From assembly GCA_964250755.1 (NCBI GenBank), contig CAXUHB010000004.1:182953-246952 (forward strand): a DNA stretch of 64,000 bases. Direction: 5' to 3'. The position numbers and the translations under genes were made by a program. Positions 17,328 to 29,306 of the stretch are shown piece after piece. The notes under the pieces are model-generated. The model ran no database searches. It was not told the origin of the DNA and saw only the letters and a list, made by a program, of their open reading frames with translations. The first letter of the stretch is position 1. Each line of letters opens with the position of its first letter. The stretch comes from DASWOJ01 sp964250755 (GTDB lineage: Bacteria; Pseudomonadota; Alphaproteobacteria; Acetobacterales; Acetobacteraceae).

Positions 17328-17998
17328 CCCTCGCCCTCATCGTCGGTGCCGGCCCCGGCCTGTCCGCAAGTTTCGCCCGCGCCCTGGCAGGTGCCGGGCA
17401 CAAGGTGGCCCTGGCGGCCCGCCGCACGGACAAGCTGGCCACCTTGGCCGCCGAGACCGGCGCCGCCCTCTACTGCTGCGACGCCTCCGATCCCATCGAG
17501 GTCGCCGCCCTGTTCTCCGCGGCCGGCCCGCCTGGCATCGTGCTCTACAATCCCAGCTACCGCGTCCGCGGCCCCTTGGTGGACCTGGACCCGGCGGAGG
17601 TTGCCCGTAGCCTGTCCGTCACCGCCTACGGCGCCTTCCTGGTGGCCCAGCAAGCCGCCCGGGCGATGCTGGCAGCGGGCGGGGGCACGATCTTCCTGAC
17701 CGGGGCGTCCGCCGGGGTGAAGGGCTTTGCACAGTCCGCTCCCTTTGCGATGGGCAAGTTCGCCCTGCGCGGCCTGGCCCAGAGCATGGCGCGCGAGCTG
17801 CATCCGCAAGGTATCCATGTCGTCCACGTCGTCGTGGATGGCGGCATCCGCGCCCCCGGGCGCCCGGTACCTGCGGACAAGCCGGACAGCCTGCTGGACC
17901 CCGACGCCATTGCGCAGACCATGCTGGCCCTGCTGGCCCAGCCCCGCTCGTGCTGGACCGACGAAGTTGCGGTGCGGCCCTGGGTGGAGCGGTTTTGA
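17324..17998 (+). CDS. Short-chain dehydrogenase with Phe replacing the catalytic Tyr
   Basis: A 224-residue SDR: N-terminal cofactor motif ALIVGAGPGLSASFARALAG, the VLYNPSYR strand, TGASAGVKG carrying the catalytic Ser, and FAMGKFALRGLAQSMAREL where the usual Y-x-x-x-K reads F-A-M-G-K. The general acid Tyr is therefore missing while the Lys is kept. I recall the F-A-M-G-K variant from other proteobacterial SDRs, so it is probably a subfamily feature rather than an error. Activity on alcohols may be lost or altered. It is the third gene of the M20/hydratase operon, 10 bp before the PLP enzyme gene. Confidence 0.85.
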   Translation: MTLALIVGAGPGLSASFARALAGAGHKVALAARRTDKLATLAAETGAALYCCDASDPIEVAALFSAAGPPGIVLYNPSYRVRGPLVDLDPAEVARSLSVTAYGAFLVAQQAARAMLAAGGGTIFLTGASAGVKGFAQSAPFAMGKFALRGLAQSMARELHPQGIHVVHVVVDGGIRAPGRPVPADKPDSLLDPDAIAQTMLALLAQPRSCWTDEVAVRPWVERF

Positions 17999-18008
17999 CC
18001 GGCCCCCG

Positions 18009-19115
18009 ATGACCACCCTCTCCGGTCTGCAAACCCCCTGCCTCGTCCTCGACCGCCCCACCCTGGCCCGCAACATCGCCCGTATGGCCGATGCCCTGGC
18101 CCGGCACGGCGTCCCCCTGCGCCCGCACATGAAGACCGCCAAGAACATGGACGTGGCCCGCCTAGCCATGGCCGGCCAGCCCGGCGGCATTACTGTCTCC
18201 ACCCTGGCGGAGGCCGAATACTTCGCCGGGCACGGGATCACGGATATTCTTTATGCGGTAGGCGTGACACCGGCCAAGCTGGACCGCGTGGCTGCGTTGC
18301 GCCGGGCCGGGGCCGATGTGCTGGTCATCACCGACGATCCCGCCGCCGCCGCCGCCATCGCCGCCCACCCCGCCGGCCTGGCCGCGCTGGCCGAGGTGGA
18401 CAGCGGCGAGCACCGCGGCGGCAGCGCCCCGGACGATGGGCGGCTGCTGGAGGTTGCCGCCCGCCTCGGCCCCGCGCTGCGCGGCGTCATGACCCACGGC
18501 GGCCACAGCTACGCCGGACGCTCGGATGCCGAGATGGCCGATGTGGCGGAGCAGGAGCGCGCGGCGGCCGTGGGCGCGGCGGACCGGCTGCGCGGCGCCG
18601 GGCACAGGATTGGGATCGTCTCGGTCGGCAGTTCCCCCACCGCGCTGCACGCCCGGCACCTGCGCGGCATCACCGAGGTCCGGGCTGGCGTCTATATGTT
18701 CGGCGATCTGTTCCAGGCCAGCATCGGCACGCACGGGCCGGACGACATCGCCATGACCGTCCTGGCCGCCGTCATCGGATTGCGCCCGGCGGAACACCGG
18801 CTGCTGGTGGACGCGGGCGGGCTGGCGCTGTCCAAGGACCGCAGCACGCAGCCGACGACGGATCTGGGCTTCGGCCTGATGCTGGACCGGCATGGCCGCC
18901 CGGTCTACGGCCACGCCGTGGTGGCGCAAGCCTACCAGGAGCACGGCGTTGTCGTCCTGGACCCGGCGGCGCCGTTCCCAGACCTGCGGGTGGGCGATCT
19001 GGTGCGGATCGCACCCAACCACGCCTGCATGACGGCAGCGGCGCATGACCGCTACTGGGTCGTGGACGGGTCGGACGGGGTGGTGGGGGAGTGGCCGCGG
19101 GTGAACGGGTGGTAG
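18009..19115 (+). CDS. DSD1-family PLP enzyme (D-threonine aldolase / D-serine dehydratase-like)
   Basis: A 368-residue fold-type III PLP enzyme. The N-terminal TPCLVLDRPTLARNIARMA and RPHMKTAKN hold the Schiff-base Lys. The barrel continues with EVDSGEHRGG, VSVGSSPTAL and EVRAGVYMFGD, and the C-terminal beta domain ends with RIAPNHACMTAAAHDRYWVV, whose His and Cys form the zinc site of this family. Members cleave D-threonine (and other 3-hydroxy-D-amino acids) or dehydrate D-serine. Its place at the end of the M20 operon suggests the pathway handles a D- or 3-hydroxy-amino acid product. Confidence 0.88.
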   Translation: MTTLSGLQTPCLVLDRPTLARNIARMADALARHGVPLRPHMKTAKNMDVARLAMAGQPGGITVSTLAEAEYFAGHGITDILYAVGVTPAKLDRVAALRRAGADVLVITDDPAAAAAIAAHPAGLAALAEVDSGEHRGGSAPDDGRLLEVAARLGPALRGVMTHGGHSYAGRSDAEMADVAEQERAAAVGAADRLRGAGHRIGIVSVGSSPTALHARHLRGITEVRAGVYMFGDLFQASIGTHGPDDIAMTVLAAVIGLRPAEHRLLVDAGGLALSKDRSTQPTTDLGFGLMLDRHGRPVYGHAVVAQAYQEHGVVVLDPAAPFPDLRVGDLVRIAPNHACMTAAAHDRYWVVDGSDGVVGEWPRVNGW

Positions 19116-19147
19116 CACCGGCCCGCGGCGCCCGTCGTCCCGCAGCA

Positions 19148-19201
19148 CCCGTCATTGCAAGCCACGCCTGCGGTTTGGCAATCCAGAGGCCGCCAGCAGG
19201 G
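19148..19201. repeat. Second copy of the GTCATTGCGAGG-type repeat
   Basis: CCCGTCATTGCAAGCCACGC, then CTGCGGTTTGGCAATCCAGA and GGCCGC. This is a recognisable but degenerate form of the widespread 'cgtcattgcgag...gcaatccag' repeat, related to the 4369-4427 copy. It lies between convergent genes, where it could form an imperfect hairpin. Confidence 0.6.
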
Positions 19202-19259
19202 TCTGCCCCTGCCAGGACCACCGCGCCGCAACGCTTCGCGCAGTGACGTGTGCTGACGG

Positions 19260-19844
19260 CTACTCCGCTGCCGCCGCCGTCCGGGTCCGGGCGGCATAGG
19301 CGGCGACGCGGGCACCGAACTGCCGCGCCGTCTCCAAGTCGCCCGGCAGCGGCCCGTCCTCGGGCGAACTGTCGGAGGGGCTGGCCGCCATCGCGCCGCT
19401 GAATGATCCCAGCCAGTTCACGTCGTTGCGGCCAGCGCCGGCCTTGTTGGACGGCATCAGACCCGTGCCGATCCAGACCATGCCGTGCTGCATCGCCAGG
19501 TGATACAGGTAGTCCAGCGTGCCCGCCTTGTCCCCATTCATGCTGGCGGAGTTGGTGAATCCGGCGGCCACCTTGTCCTTCCAGGCCTGGCTGAACCACG
19601 GCTTGCTGCTGGCGTCCGCAAACTTTTTGAACTGCCATGATACGCTGCCCATGTAGGTCGGCGACCCCATGATGATGGCGTCGGCGGCGTGCAGCGCCTC
19701 CCATGTGCCATCCGGCAGGTTGCCTTCGGCGTCTATGGCATGGAGCGTGGCGGTGCCGGCGGACGCGGCGCCGTCCCGGACGGCCTGGGCCTGCTTGGCG
19801 GTATGGCCGTAGCCGCTGTGGAACACGATGGCGATGCTGGTCAT
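19260..19844 (-). CDS. Flavodoxin-family protein (WrbA/NADPH-quinone-reductase-like)
   Basis: A 194-residue FMN-binding protein: the phosphate loop SIAIVFHSGYGHTAKQAQAV, the isoalloxazine-contact GSPTYMGSVSWQFKKFAD, and the segment AGFTNSASMNGDK. It resembles the flavodoxin-like NAD(P)H:quinone oxidoreductases; quinone reduction is inferred from the family. I choose the ATG at 19844; an upstream extension to 19895 is possible but adds a basic non-conserved segment. It is on the same strand as, and 84 bp downstream of, the BLUF gene, so co-transcription is possible. Confidence 0.85.
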   Translation of the reverse strand: MTSIAIVFHSGYGHTAKQAQAVRDGAASAGTATLHAIDAEGNLPDGTWEALHAADAIIMGSPTYMGSVSWQFKKFADASSKPWFSQAWKDKVAAGFTNSASMNGDKAGTLDYLYHLAMQHGMVWIGTGLMPSNKAGAGRNDVNWLGSFSGAMAASPSDSSPEDGPLPGDLETARQFGARVAAYAARTRTAAAAE

Positions 19845-19928
19845 GCTTTTACCCCGGAGGTGACGCAGCAGGTATGGGCCGCCGGTCGCAACCATTCAAG
19901 TTACATCCGGCCGGCGCAGCCCATCTGC

Positions 19929-20384
19929 CTATCCGCCCCGGGCCGGCATGCCGTCGAGCCTTCCCCGCATCAGGTTCAGGGCACCCGCTGCAAGCGCCCT
20001 GTTGCGGCCGGGACGGGCGGCCTCGCCGGGCGCAGGGAACATCAGGGCGTCATCGGCGGATGCGCCGGGCACCCCCGTCATGCCCCACCCCGCGAAGACG
20101 CGTCCGGACGCCTCCGAGAATTCGTGCAGCACGACCCGGCGGTGGCGCACATCGCGGCAGATGCGCTCGAACGTTGCCTCCAGCGCGGCGGCGTTGCCTT
20201 CCAAGACCTGGATGAACAGGCCGTTGGTGAACAGCAGCGCCCCGGTCAGCCCGTCTCGGCAGTTCCGCAGCTTGGACGCTGCGACGATGGCGGCCACCTG
20301 GTCCCGCACGTCGGCGTCCGTGCCGGTCAGCAGGCTTTCGCTTTGATACAGGATGCGGTGGATTGTCGTGTGATGCGTTGGCAT
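19929..20384 (-). CDS. BLUF-domain blue-light photoreceptor
   Basis: A 151-residue protein made of a BLUF (blue light using FAD) domain with a short C-terminal tail. The flavin-contact residues are present: Y13 in RILYQSE, N41 in LRNCRDGLTG, Q59 in FIQVLEG, and a W-x-M pair in FAGWGMTG. The N-to-Q spacing of 18 equals that of well-studied BLUF proteins. No output domain is attached. Its ATG at 20384 overlaps by 4 bp the stop of the GGDEF-EAL gene just upstream, so the photoreceptor is very likely made together with, and acts on, that c-di-GMP enzyme. The C-terminal tail may be the contact surface. Confidence 0.9.
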   Translation of the reverse strand: MPTHHTTIHRILYQSESLLTGTDADVRDQVAAIVAASKLRNCRDGLTGALLFTNGLFIQVLEGNAAALEATFERICRDVRHRRVVLHEFSEASGRVFAGWGMTGVPGASADDALMFPAPGEAARPGRNRALAAGALNLMRGRLDGMPARGG

Positions 20385-22747
20385 CACGCCGCCACCGCTT
20401 CGGACGCCCACACCGCCAGCAGCTCGTCTTGCGGCACCGGGCGGCTGAACAGATAGCCTTGCGCTTGGCTGCACCCCTCTGCGGTGATGAAGCGCATCTG
20501 CGCTTGGGTTTCCACCCCCTCGGCCGTGGTGGCCATGCCCAGGCTGGCGCCCATCGTCACGACCGCGCGCAGGATGGCGGCGCTGCCGACGTCCCCTGGG
20601 GTCTGGCGGATGAAGGACTGGTCAATCTTGATCTTGTCGAATGGGAACTGCTGCAAGTAGCTGAGCGACGAGTAGCCGGTGCCGAAGTCGTCCAGGGAGA
20701 TGCGTATGCCCAGGGCGCGCAGGCGGTTCAGGGTGTCGAGAGTCGCCGCGCCGTCGTTCAGCAGCACGCTTTCGGTGACCTCCAGCTCCAGGCGGGCGCC
20801 TGGCAGGCCGGTGTCGTGCAGGATGGCCGCCACCATCTCCGCCAGTCCGGGGTCGCGGACCTGGACCGGCGACAGGTTGACGGCGACGCGCAGCCCGGCG
20901 GGCCAGGCCAGGGCGTCGCGGCAGGCGGTGCGGAGCACCCATTCGCCGATGCCGACGATCAGGCCGGTCTCCTCGGCGACGGGAATGAATTCGGCGGGCG
21001 AAACCATGCCGCGCGCCGGGTCGCGCCATCGGATCAGCGCCTCGGCCCCGTCGTAGGCGCCGGTGCAGGCGTCCACCTGCGGCTGGTAGTGGACCACGAA
21101 TTCCCCGCGCAGCACGGCGCGGCGCAGGCCCGCCTCCATTTGCCGGCGGGCGTGCATGCGGGCGTTCATCTCCGGCTCGAACATGCGGTAGGTGCCCTTG
21201 CCATCGTCCTTGGCGCGCAGCAGCGCCAGGTCGGCGTGGCGGCTGAGGGCCGCCGCATCATGTCCGTCCGCCGGGTGCAGGGCCACTCCGACGCTCGCGC
21301 CGATGTCGAACACATGGCCTCCGATCAAGTACGGCCGGGACAGCACGTCCACCACCCGGTCGGCCAGCGTATGCACGCCGTCTGCCGATCCCAGGCCTTC
21401 GGCCAGCAGCGCGAACTCGTCGCCGCCCAGCCGCGCGACGAAGTCCCCGTCCCGCAGCACCGCCCGCAGCCGGCCGGCCACGCGCTGCAGCAGCGCGTCC
21501 CCGGCGTCGTGGCCGAACATGTCGTTGACGGCCTTGAACCGGTCGAGGTCCAGCGCCATCAGCGCGAAGCCGCCGTCCCCGGCGCGGCAGGAAGCGCAGC
21601 GCGCCGCCAGCACGGCGTTGTAGCGGGCACGGTTGGGCAGATCCGTCAGCGTGTCGGAGAATGCCAGGCGCCGCACTTCCTCCTCCGACCGCAGGCGGTC
21701 GCGCTGGTCGCGCACGGCGACGACGGCGCAGGGCCGCCGCCCGATCAGCACGGTCTGCGCGATCACCCGCACCGGGGCCAGCCCCTCGGCGGTTTGCAGC
21801 CCGGCGTCCGCCTCATGCTCCTGCGGCACGTCCGCCAGGCGGCAGCCGGGCAGCAACGCATCCAGCGTGCTGCCCAAGTAGTGGTCCCGCGGGTGCGGCA
21901 GCAGCCGGGCCAGGCTTTGGTTGACGCCGATGATCCGGGCACCGTCCAGGATCAGCAGGCCCTCCAGCGCGATGTCTGCCAGGTCGCACATGCGTTCCCG
22001 TTCGGCATGGTGGCGCTGGGCCGCGCGCAGGTGCAGGCGCTGGGCCAGCAAGGTCAGGCCCAGGATCAGCAGCGCCGCCTGCGCCGCCAGCAGGGATAGG
22101 ATGGCGGTGGGCAGCGTGCCGGCCGGCAGCGCCACCCGGGGGTCGAACGTCGCCGTCAGGGACGCCATGCCGATGAAGTGCGTCGCCAGCACCGCAGCGG
22201 CCAGCAGCGCCGCCGGCACCCATACGGCCGCCTGCCCGCGCAGGCAGCGGGACGCCACGCCCGCCATCGTACTCAGTGCGCCCCCGGCCAGGACGGACGC
22301 GGCGATGCCGCCCGGGTCCCAGGCGATGCTGCCCGTCACCCGGTAGCCCGACATGCCGGTGTAGTGCATCGCCGCCACGGACAGGCCGCCCAGCAGCCCA
22401 CCCGCCGCCTGCACCAGGAGGCTCCGGCCCTCCACCAGCAAGGTGGTCGCGCACAGCATGAGCAGGAGAGCCACTCCGAACGACACCGCCGTGGGGCCGG
22501 CCAGGACAGCCCAGGGCATCCCGGGGTCGAACGCCAGCATCGCGATGAAGTGCGTGGCCCAGATCGCCGTGCAGGTCGCCAGCGCCGCCGCCGCCATCCA
22601 GGCCAGCCGCAGCCGGCCCGGCGGCGTGCGCACGGCGTGGCGGCACAGCACGGTGTTGGCGTAGGCGCCAAGTGGGCAGATCAGGCCGGCCACCCCGACC
22701 ATGAATGGGTCGTGCTGGGTGGTGAGGCAAGTGTATAACGAGCGCAT
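20384..22747 (-). CDS. MHYT-PAS-GGDEF-EAL cyclic-di-GMP enzyme
   Basis: A 787-residue inner-membrane signalling protein. Residues 1-240 form a seven-helix MHYT sensor with its three motifs THFIAM (65-70), MHYTGM (127-132) and THFIGM (189-194), proposed to bind copper or sense gases. A PAS-like region follows (about 250-350). The GGDEF domain has intact G441-G-D-E-F445 and an RxxD inhibitory site (R432-D435). The EAL domain has an intact E-A-L at 569-571 and the loop DDFGTGYSSL. Both synthase and phosphodiesterase activity are thus plausible. Coupling to the BLUF gene suggests light input in addition to the MHYT signal. Confidence 0.93.
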   Translation of the reverse strand: MRSLYTCLTTQHDPFMVGVAGLICPLGAYANTVLCRHAVRTPPGRLRLAWMAAAALATCTAIWATHFIAMLAFDPGMPWAVLAGPTAVSFGVALLLMLCATTLLVEGRSLLVQAAGGLLGGLSVAAMHYTGMSGYRVTGSIAWDPGGIAASVLAGGALSTMAGVASRCLRGQAAVWVPAALLAAAVLATHFIGMASLTATFDPRVALPAGTLPTAILSLLAAQAALLILGLTLLAQRLHLRAAQRHHAERERMCDLADIALEGLLILDGARIIGVNQSLARLLPHPRDHYLGSTLDALLPGCRLADVPQEHEADAGLQTAEGLAPVRVIAQTVLIGRRPCAVVAVRDQRDRLRSEEEVRRLAFSDTLTDLPNRARYNAVLAARCASCRAGDGGFALMALDLDRFKAVNDMFGHDAGDALLQRVAGRLRAVLRDGDFVARLGGDEFALLAEGLGSADGVHTLADRVVDVLSRPYLIGGHVFDIGASVGVALHPADGHDAAALSRHADLALLRAKDDGKGTYRMFEPEMNARMHARRQMEAGLRRAVLRGEFVVHYQPQVDACTGAYDGAEALIRWRDPARGMVSPAEFIPVAEETGLIVGIGEWVLRTACRDALAWPAGLRVAVNLSPVQVRDPGLAEMVAAILHDTGLPGARLELEVTESVLLNDGAATLDTLNRLRALGIRISLDDFGTGYSSLSYLQQFPFDKIKIDQSFIRQTPGDVGSAAILRAVVTMGASLGMATTAEGVETQAQMRFITAEGCSQAQGYLFSRPVPQDELLAVWASEAVAA

Positions 22748-23625
22748 GACCAGACCCGTATGGTTCAGAATAGGCTATCTGGCGTTGGTTGACGGTTGGT
22801 GAAGCGTCGAGGCGGTACCCCACTCCAACAAAGAGCTGGCCGTCGAGAAGCAGGCCGCACCGCACGGGCCACGTTGAGCCGCACAGCCCACCGTGCGGCG
22901 CCATCGCAGGAATGCCCTTTCGTTTTCTGCTCTGAGGAGGGTGAGGGAGTGTCAGGTCAGGGCGTAACAGGTTCCATCGAGATCGGGGTTTCCAATGCCG
23001 AGGGCGATTTGCGCTGCTGGAAGGCAAAGGGGGCCGTTCGGCAGGGCGAGGCCCGCTTGATGGCGCAGGCCGCAATCCGGACCGCATTGGAGGCACGGAC
23101 AACCGCAATCACCGGCTGAGCCGCGGCAAGCTTGCTGGTCGTGATTGGGGCCGGCTTTGCCGCTCCAGAGACGCCTGCCCGTGGCGCCGCCGCCCTGACC
23201 GCATCTGCGTTGTCAGCCTTCGGCAGTGTTTTGCATCTGCGCCGCACGCCCGCGTGACTGGGGCATCGCGGGCCATGATCCGCCGGTGATCGTCGGCGGC
23301 TCGCTGGGCATGAAAATGGAAGCTCTGGAGTCCGTCGCGGACGGCATTGGTCCGATCATCCAGGCGAGCAATCGGCGCTTGAGCGAGATGGGCGTCTGCT
23401 GCAATGGGCGGGACGGCTGCTCATCGCCGCTCCAATCCCGGGTGCAGCCGTTCATGAAGCCTGGAAGACCCCTACTTGACCCTGGACAGCACTGCGCTCC
23501 CAGTTCCCGGGGGCTGGCTTCGGGAATGGCGGGGCGATGCGGGCTGCGTGCTCATGCACTCAGGCAGGAATTGGGCCACCAGGATGTCTGGCGAAAGAGC
23601 ATCCCGGCATGTGAGCGGGGCGGCC
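22748..23625. other. 880-bp stretch without a convincing gene
   Basis: Between the MHYT-GGDEF-EAL start and the ppdK stop. Short open frames exist on both strands (for example plus 22796-23119, minus 22957-23247, plus 23226-23640) but none has a ribosome site, a recognisable family or convincing codon bias. A plus-strand frame broken by a TGA at 23117-23119 resumes in the same frame to 23257, as a decayed gene would. Codon-position G/C bias looks weaker than in neighbouring genes. A short GAGGGTGAGGGAG at 22938 resembles the end of the dispersed repeat. It is probably eroded coding or mobile DNA; no function is proposed. Confidence 0.5.
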
Positions 23626-26291
<2,666 letters not shown>

Positions 26292-26295
<4 letters not shown>

Positions 26296-28349
26296 GTGTC
26301 TTGGCCTTCAATCTGGGAGAAGTCGGCGGCGCGGCCCATGGCGGCCGGCACGCGGGCGAGCAGGCGGAGTCGGTTCAGCCGCAACGCCGGGTCGGGCGCA
26401 TTGACGGTCACCTTGTCGAAGAATGCGTCAAGGGTGGGGCGCAGGGCGGCCAGGGCCGCCATCGCGTCGGCATAGCGCTCGGCGGCTATGCTGGTTTCCA
26501 CGGCGGGTTCGGCGTCGTCCAGCGCGGCAGCCAGGGACTGCTCCTCGGCCTGGTGCAGCAACGCCGGGTCGAGCAGGCCGGCGTGGGGGCCGTCGCGCTT
26601 GTCCTCAATGCGGAGGATGTTGGCGGCCCTGCGGCTGGCAGCCAGGAGGTCGCGCCCGTCCGGAGTGGCGAGGAAGGCGGCGACGGCGTCCGTGCGGGCC
26701 AGCAGGCGGGTAATGTCGTCGTCGGCACCGGCGGCGAAGACGGCGGCCAGCACGTCGTGGCGGGCGCCCTCGGCGCGGAGCTGCACACGGAGGCGATCGG
26801 CGATGAAGGCGAGAAGGGCGTCCACCGGCACGGGGGCGGGCAGGGCATTTCCGGCTGCGATGAACACGGCGCGCAGCGGCAGGCGCAGCCCGCGCTCCCG
26901 CACGATGCGTATGACGCCCAGGGCAGCCCGGCGCAGGGCATAGGGATCGCCGGAGCCGGTCGGCACCTCTCCCACCGCGAAGAACGCCGCCAGTTGATCC
27001 AGCTTGTCCGCCAGGGCAACGGCGACTGCGATGGGTTCCGGGGGCACGGGGTCCGCCGGCCCCTTCGGTGCGTAGTGATCCCGCACGGCATCCGCCACGC
27101 GGGCGTCCTCCCCGTCGTGCCGGGCGTAGTAGCCGCCCATGACGCCTTGCAGCTCCGGAAACTCGCCGACCATGCCGGTCGTCAGGTCCGCCTTGCACAG
27201 CAGCGCCGCCCGCGCCGCCAGTTCCGGATCGGCGCCCACATGCGGTGCGGCCTGCCGGGCCAGGGCCACGATGCGCCGCACCCGCTCCCCCTGGCTGCCG
27301 AGCTTGGCATGGAACGTCACGCCGTCCAGGGCGGGCACGCGGTCGGCCAGCCGGGTGCGGCGGTCCAAGTCCCAGAAGTGGCGGGCGTCGCTGAAGCGGG
27401 CGCGCAGGACGCGCTCGTTGCCGGCGATGATCGCCGCGCCGCCGTCCAGGGCCTCAATGTTGGCGGCGAAGACGAAGCGCGGTGCTGGGGTGCCGTCCGG
27501 GGCGCGGAGGGCGAAGTAGCGCTGGTTCACCCTCATGCTGACCTGCATCACCTCGGCAGGCAGATCCATGTAGGCCAGGTCTATGCGGCCCAGCAGGGGC
27601 ACCGGCCACTCCACCAGCCCGGCCACCTCGTCCAGCAGGCCGTCGTCGGGCACGACGTGCAGGCCCTCCTTGGCGGCGAGGGCGGCGACGCCTTCCTGCA
27701 CCAGGCGGCGGCGTTCGCCTGCGGCCGGGATCACCCGACGCGCCCGCAGGCCTTCGTGCCACTCGGCAAACGACGACACCATGAATGCGCCCGGCGCATG
27801 GTAGAGGTGTCCCTCCGTCTCGTTGGACGCGGCCAGCCCGTGCCCGTCATCGGCGCCCTCGGCCAGGTCGAACGGCACGACCTGGCCATCCAGCAGGCAC
27901 AGGATGCGGCGCAGCGGACGCACCCACGTGAACCCGCTTCCCGCCCCCCAGCGCATGGACTTCGGCCAGGGGAAGCGCCGCAGCACCCCCGGCAGGGCGC
28001 CCGCTGCCAGCGAGGCCGCGCCGACCGCCGGGCTGGCCTTGGTCAGCACCCAGTAGTCGCCCCCCTGCGCCACCTGCTCACGCGACGCCCCGTGCTTCCG
28101 CAGGAACCCGGCCAGCGCCGCTTCCGGCGCAGCAACCCGCGGCCCCCGCTCAACCGTGCTGCTGGCGGGCAGCGCGCCCTGCACCGTGGCCACCAGCGCG
28201 ATCCGCCGCGGCCCGTGGAATGTCTGCACCCCCTCCGGACGCAGGGCTGCCAGGGCCTCCGCCACCAGCCGCGCCAGGTCGGCGGCGGCGCGCGCCTGCA
28301 TCCGCGCAGGAATCTCCTCGCTGAACAGCTCCAGCAGCAACTCGGGCAT
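26292..28349 (-). CDS. glyS: Glycyl-tRNA synthetase beta subunit
   Basis: The beta subunit of the tetrameric bacterial GlyRS, which charges tRNA-Gly with the alpha subunit. The 685-residue product starts MPELLLELFSEEIPARMQAR, the classic beta N-terminus, and continues with RRIALV, VQGALP, FPKSMRWG-like FPWPKSMRWGAGSGFTWVRP, NQRYFAL, VADKLD-like ALADKLDQLAAFFAVGEVPT, and the C-terminal anticodon-binding region ending FFDKVTVNAPDPALRLNRLR. It follows glyQ by 54 bp and overlaps ppdK by 4 bp. Confidence 0.98.
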
Positions 28350-28403
28350 GGCTAGGCCGCGGCCTGCGGCCTGCGGCCGTGTGGAAGGATCATGCGCCGC
28401 AAG

Positions 28404-29306
28404 CTATCCCGCGGCCCCCGATTGGACAACCGGCGGCCCGTCCCCCGCCAGGTAGCCTTCGCAGCACCCCTTCGCCAGCGTCCGCACCCGTCCGATGTAG
28501 GACGCCCGCTCCGTCACCGAGATCACGCCACGCGCGTCCAGCAAGTTGAACAGGTGGCTGGCCTTGATGCACTGGTCGTAGGCCGGCAGCGGCAGCCCCG
28601 CGGCCAGCAGCGACGCGCACTCCGCCTCCGCATCCCCGAAGTGCCGGGACAGCAGGGCCGTGTCCGCCCGCTCGAAGCTGTAGCGGCTGTACTCCCGCTC
28701 GTTCCGCAGGAACACGTCGCCGTAGCTCACCCCGGCGCCGTTGAAGTCCAGGTCATAGACGTTCTCGACACCCTGGACGTACATCGCCAGCCGCTCCAGC
28801 CCGTAGGTGAACTCGGCGGACGGCGAGGCGACAGGGATGCCGCCGACCTGCTGGAAGTAGGTGAACTGCGTCACCTCCATCCCGTCGCACCAGACCTCCC
28901 AGCCCAGGCCCCAGGCGCCCAGCGTCGGGCTTTCCCAGTCGTCCTCGACGAAGCGCATGTCGTGCAGCAGGGGGTCAATGCCGATGGCGCGGTAGCTGTC
29001 GAGCAGCAGCGCCTGGCAGTCCGGCGGGGACGGCTTCAGGATCGCCTGATACTGGTAGTAGTGCCCCAGCCTGTTCGGGTTTTCCCCATACCGCCCATCC
29101 GTCGGACGCCTGCTGGGCTGGACGTAGGCCGCCCGCCACGGCTTCGGCCCTAGCGCCCGCAGGGTCGTGGCGGGATGGAACGTCCCCGCCCCCATCTCCA
29201 CGTCATAAGGCTGCAGGATCACGCACCCCTGCGCCGCCCAGAAGGCGTGCAGGCGCAGGATCAGTTCCTGGAAGCTGGGCGGTTTTGCGGGCGAGGTGTC
29301 CGGCAT
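28404..29306 (-). CDS. glyQ: Glycyl-tRNA synthetase alpha subunit
   Basis: The catalytic alpha subunit of bacterial GlyRS. The 300-residue product carries SFQELILRLHAFWAAQGCVI, LQPYDVEMGAGTFHPATTLR, YVQPSRRPTDGRYGENPNRL, YYQYQAILKPSP, DPLLHDMRFVEDDWESPTLG and GLGWEVWCDGMEVTQFTYFQ, all diagnostic. It is the first gene of glyQ-glyS-ppdK; its promoter must lie in 29307-29793. No glycine riboswitch or T-box was recognised upstream. Confidence 0.98.
   Translation of the reverse strand: MPDTSPAKPPSFQELILRLHAFWAAQGCVILQPYDVEMGAGTFHPATTLRALGPKPWRAAYVQPSRRPTDGRYGENPNRLGHYYQYQAILKPSPPDCQALLLDSYRAIGIDPLLHDMRFVEDDWESPTLGAWGLGWEVWCDGMEVTQFTYFQQVGGIPVASPSAEFTYGLERLAMYVQGVENVYDLDFNGAGVSYGDVFLRNEREYSRYSFERADTALLSRHFGDAEAECASLLAAGLPLPAYDQCIKASHLFNLLDARGVISVTERASYIGRVRTLAKGCCEGYLAGDGPPVVQSGAAG

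Noticed and set aside
22957..23247. 96-codon minus-strand frame, possible small protein
   Set aside because: No ribosome site, no hydrophobic or domain pattern, and weak codon bias; left as part of a gene-free stretch.
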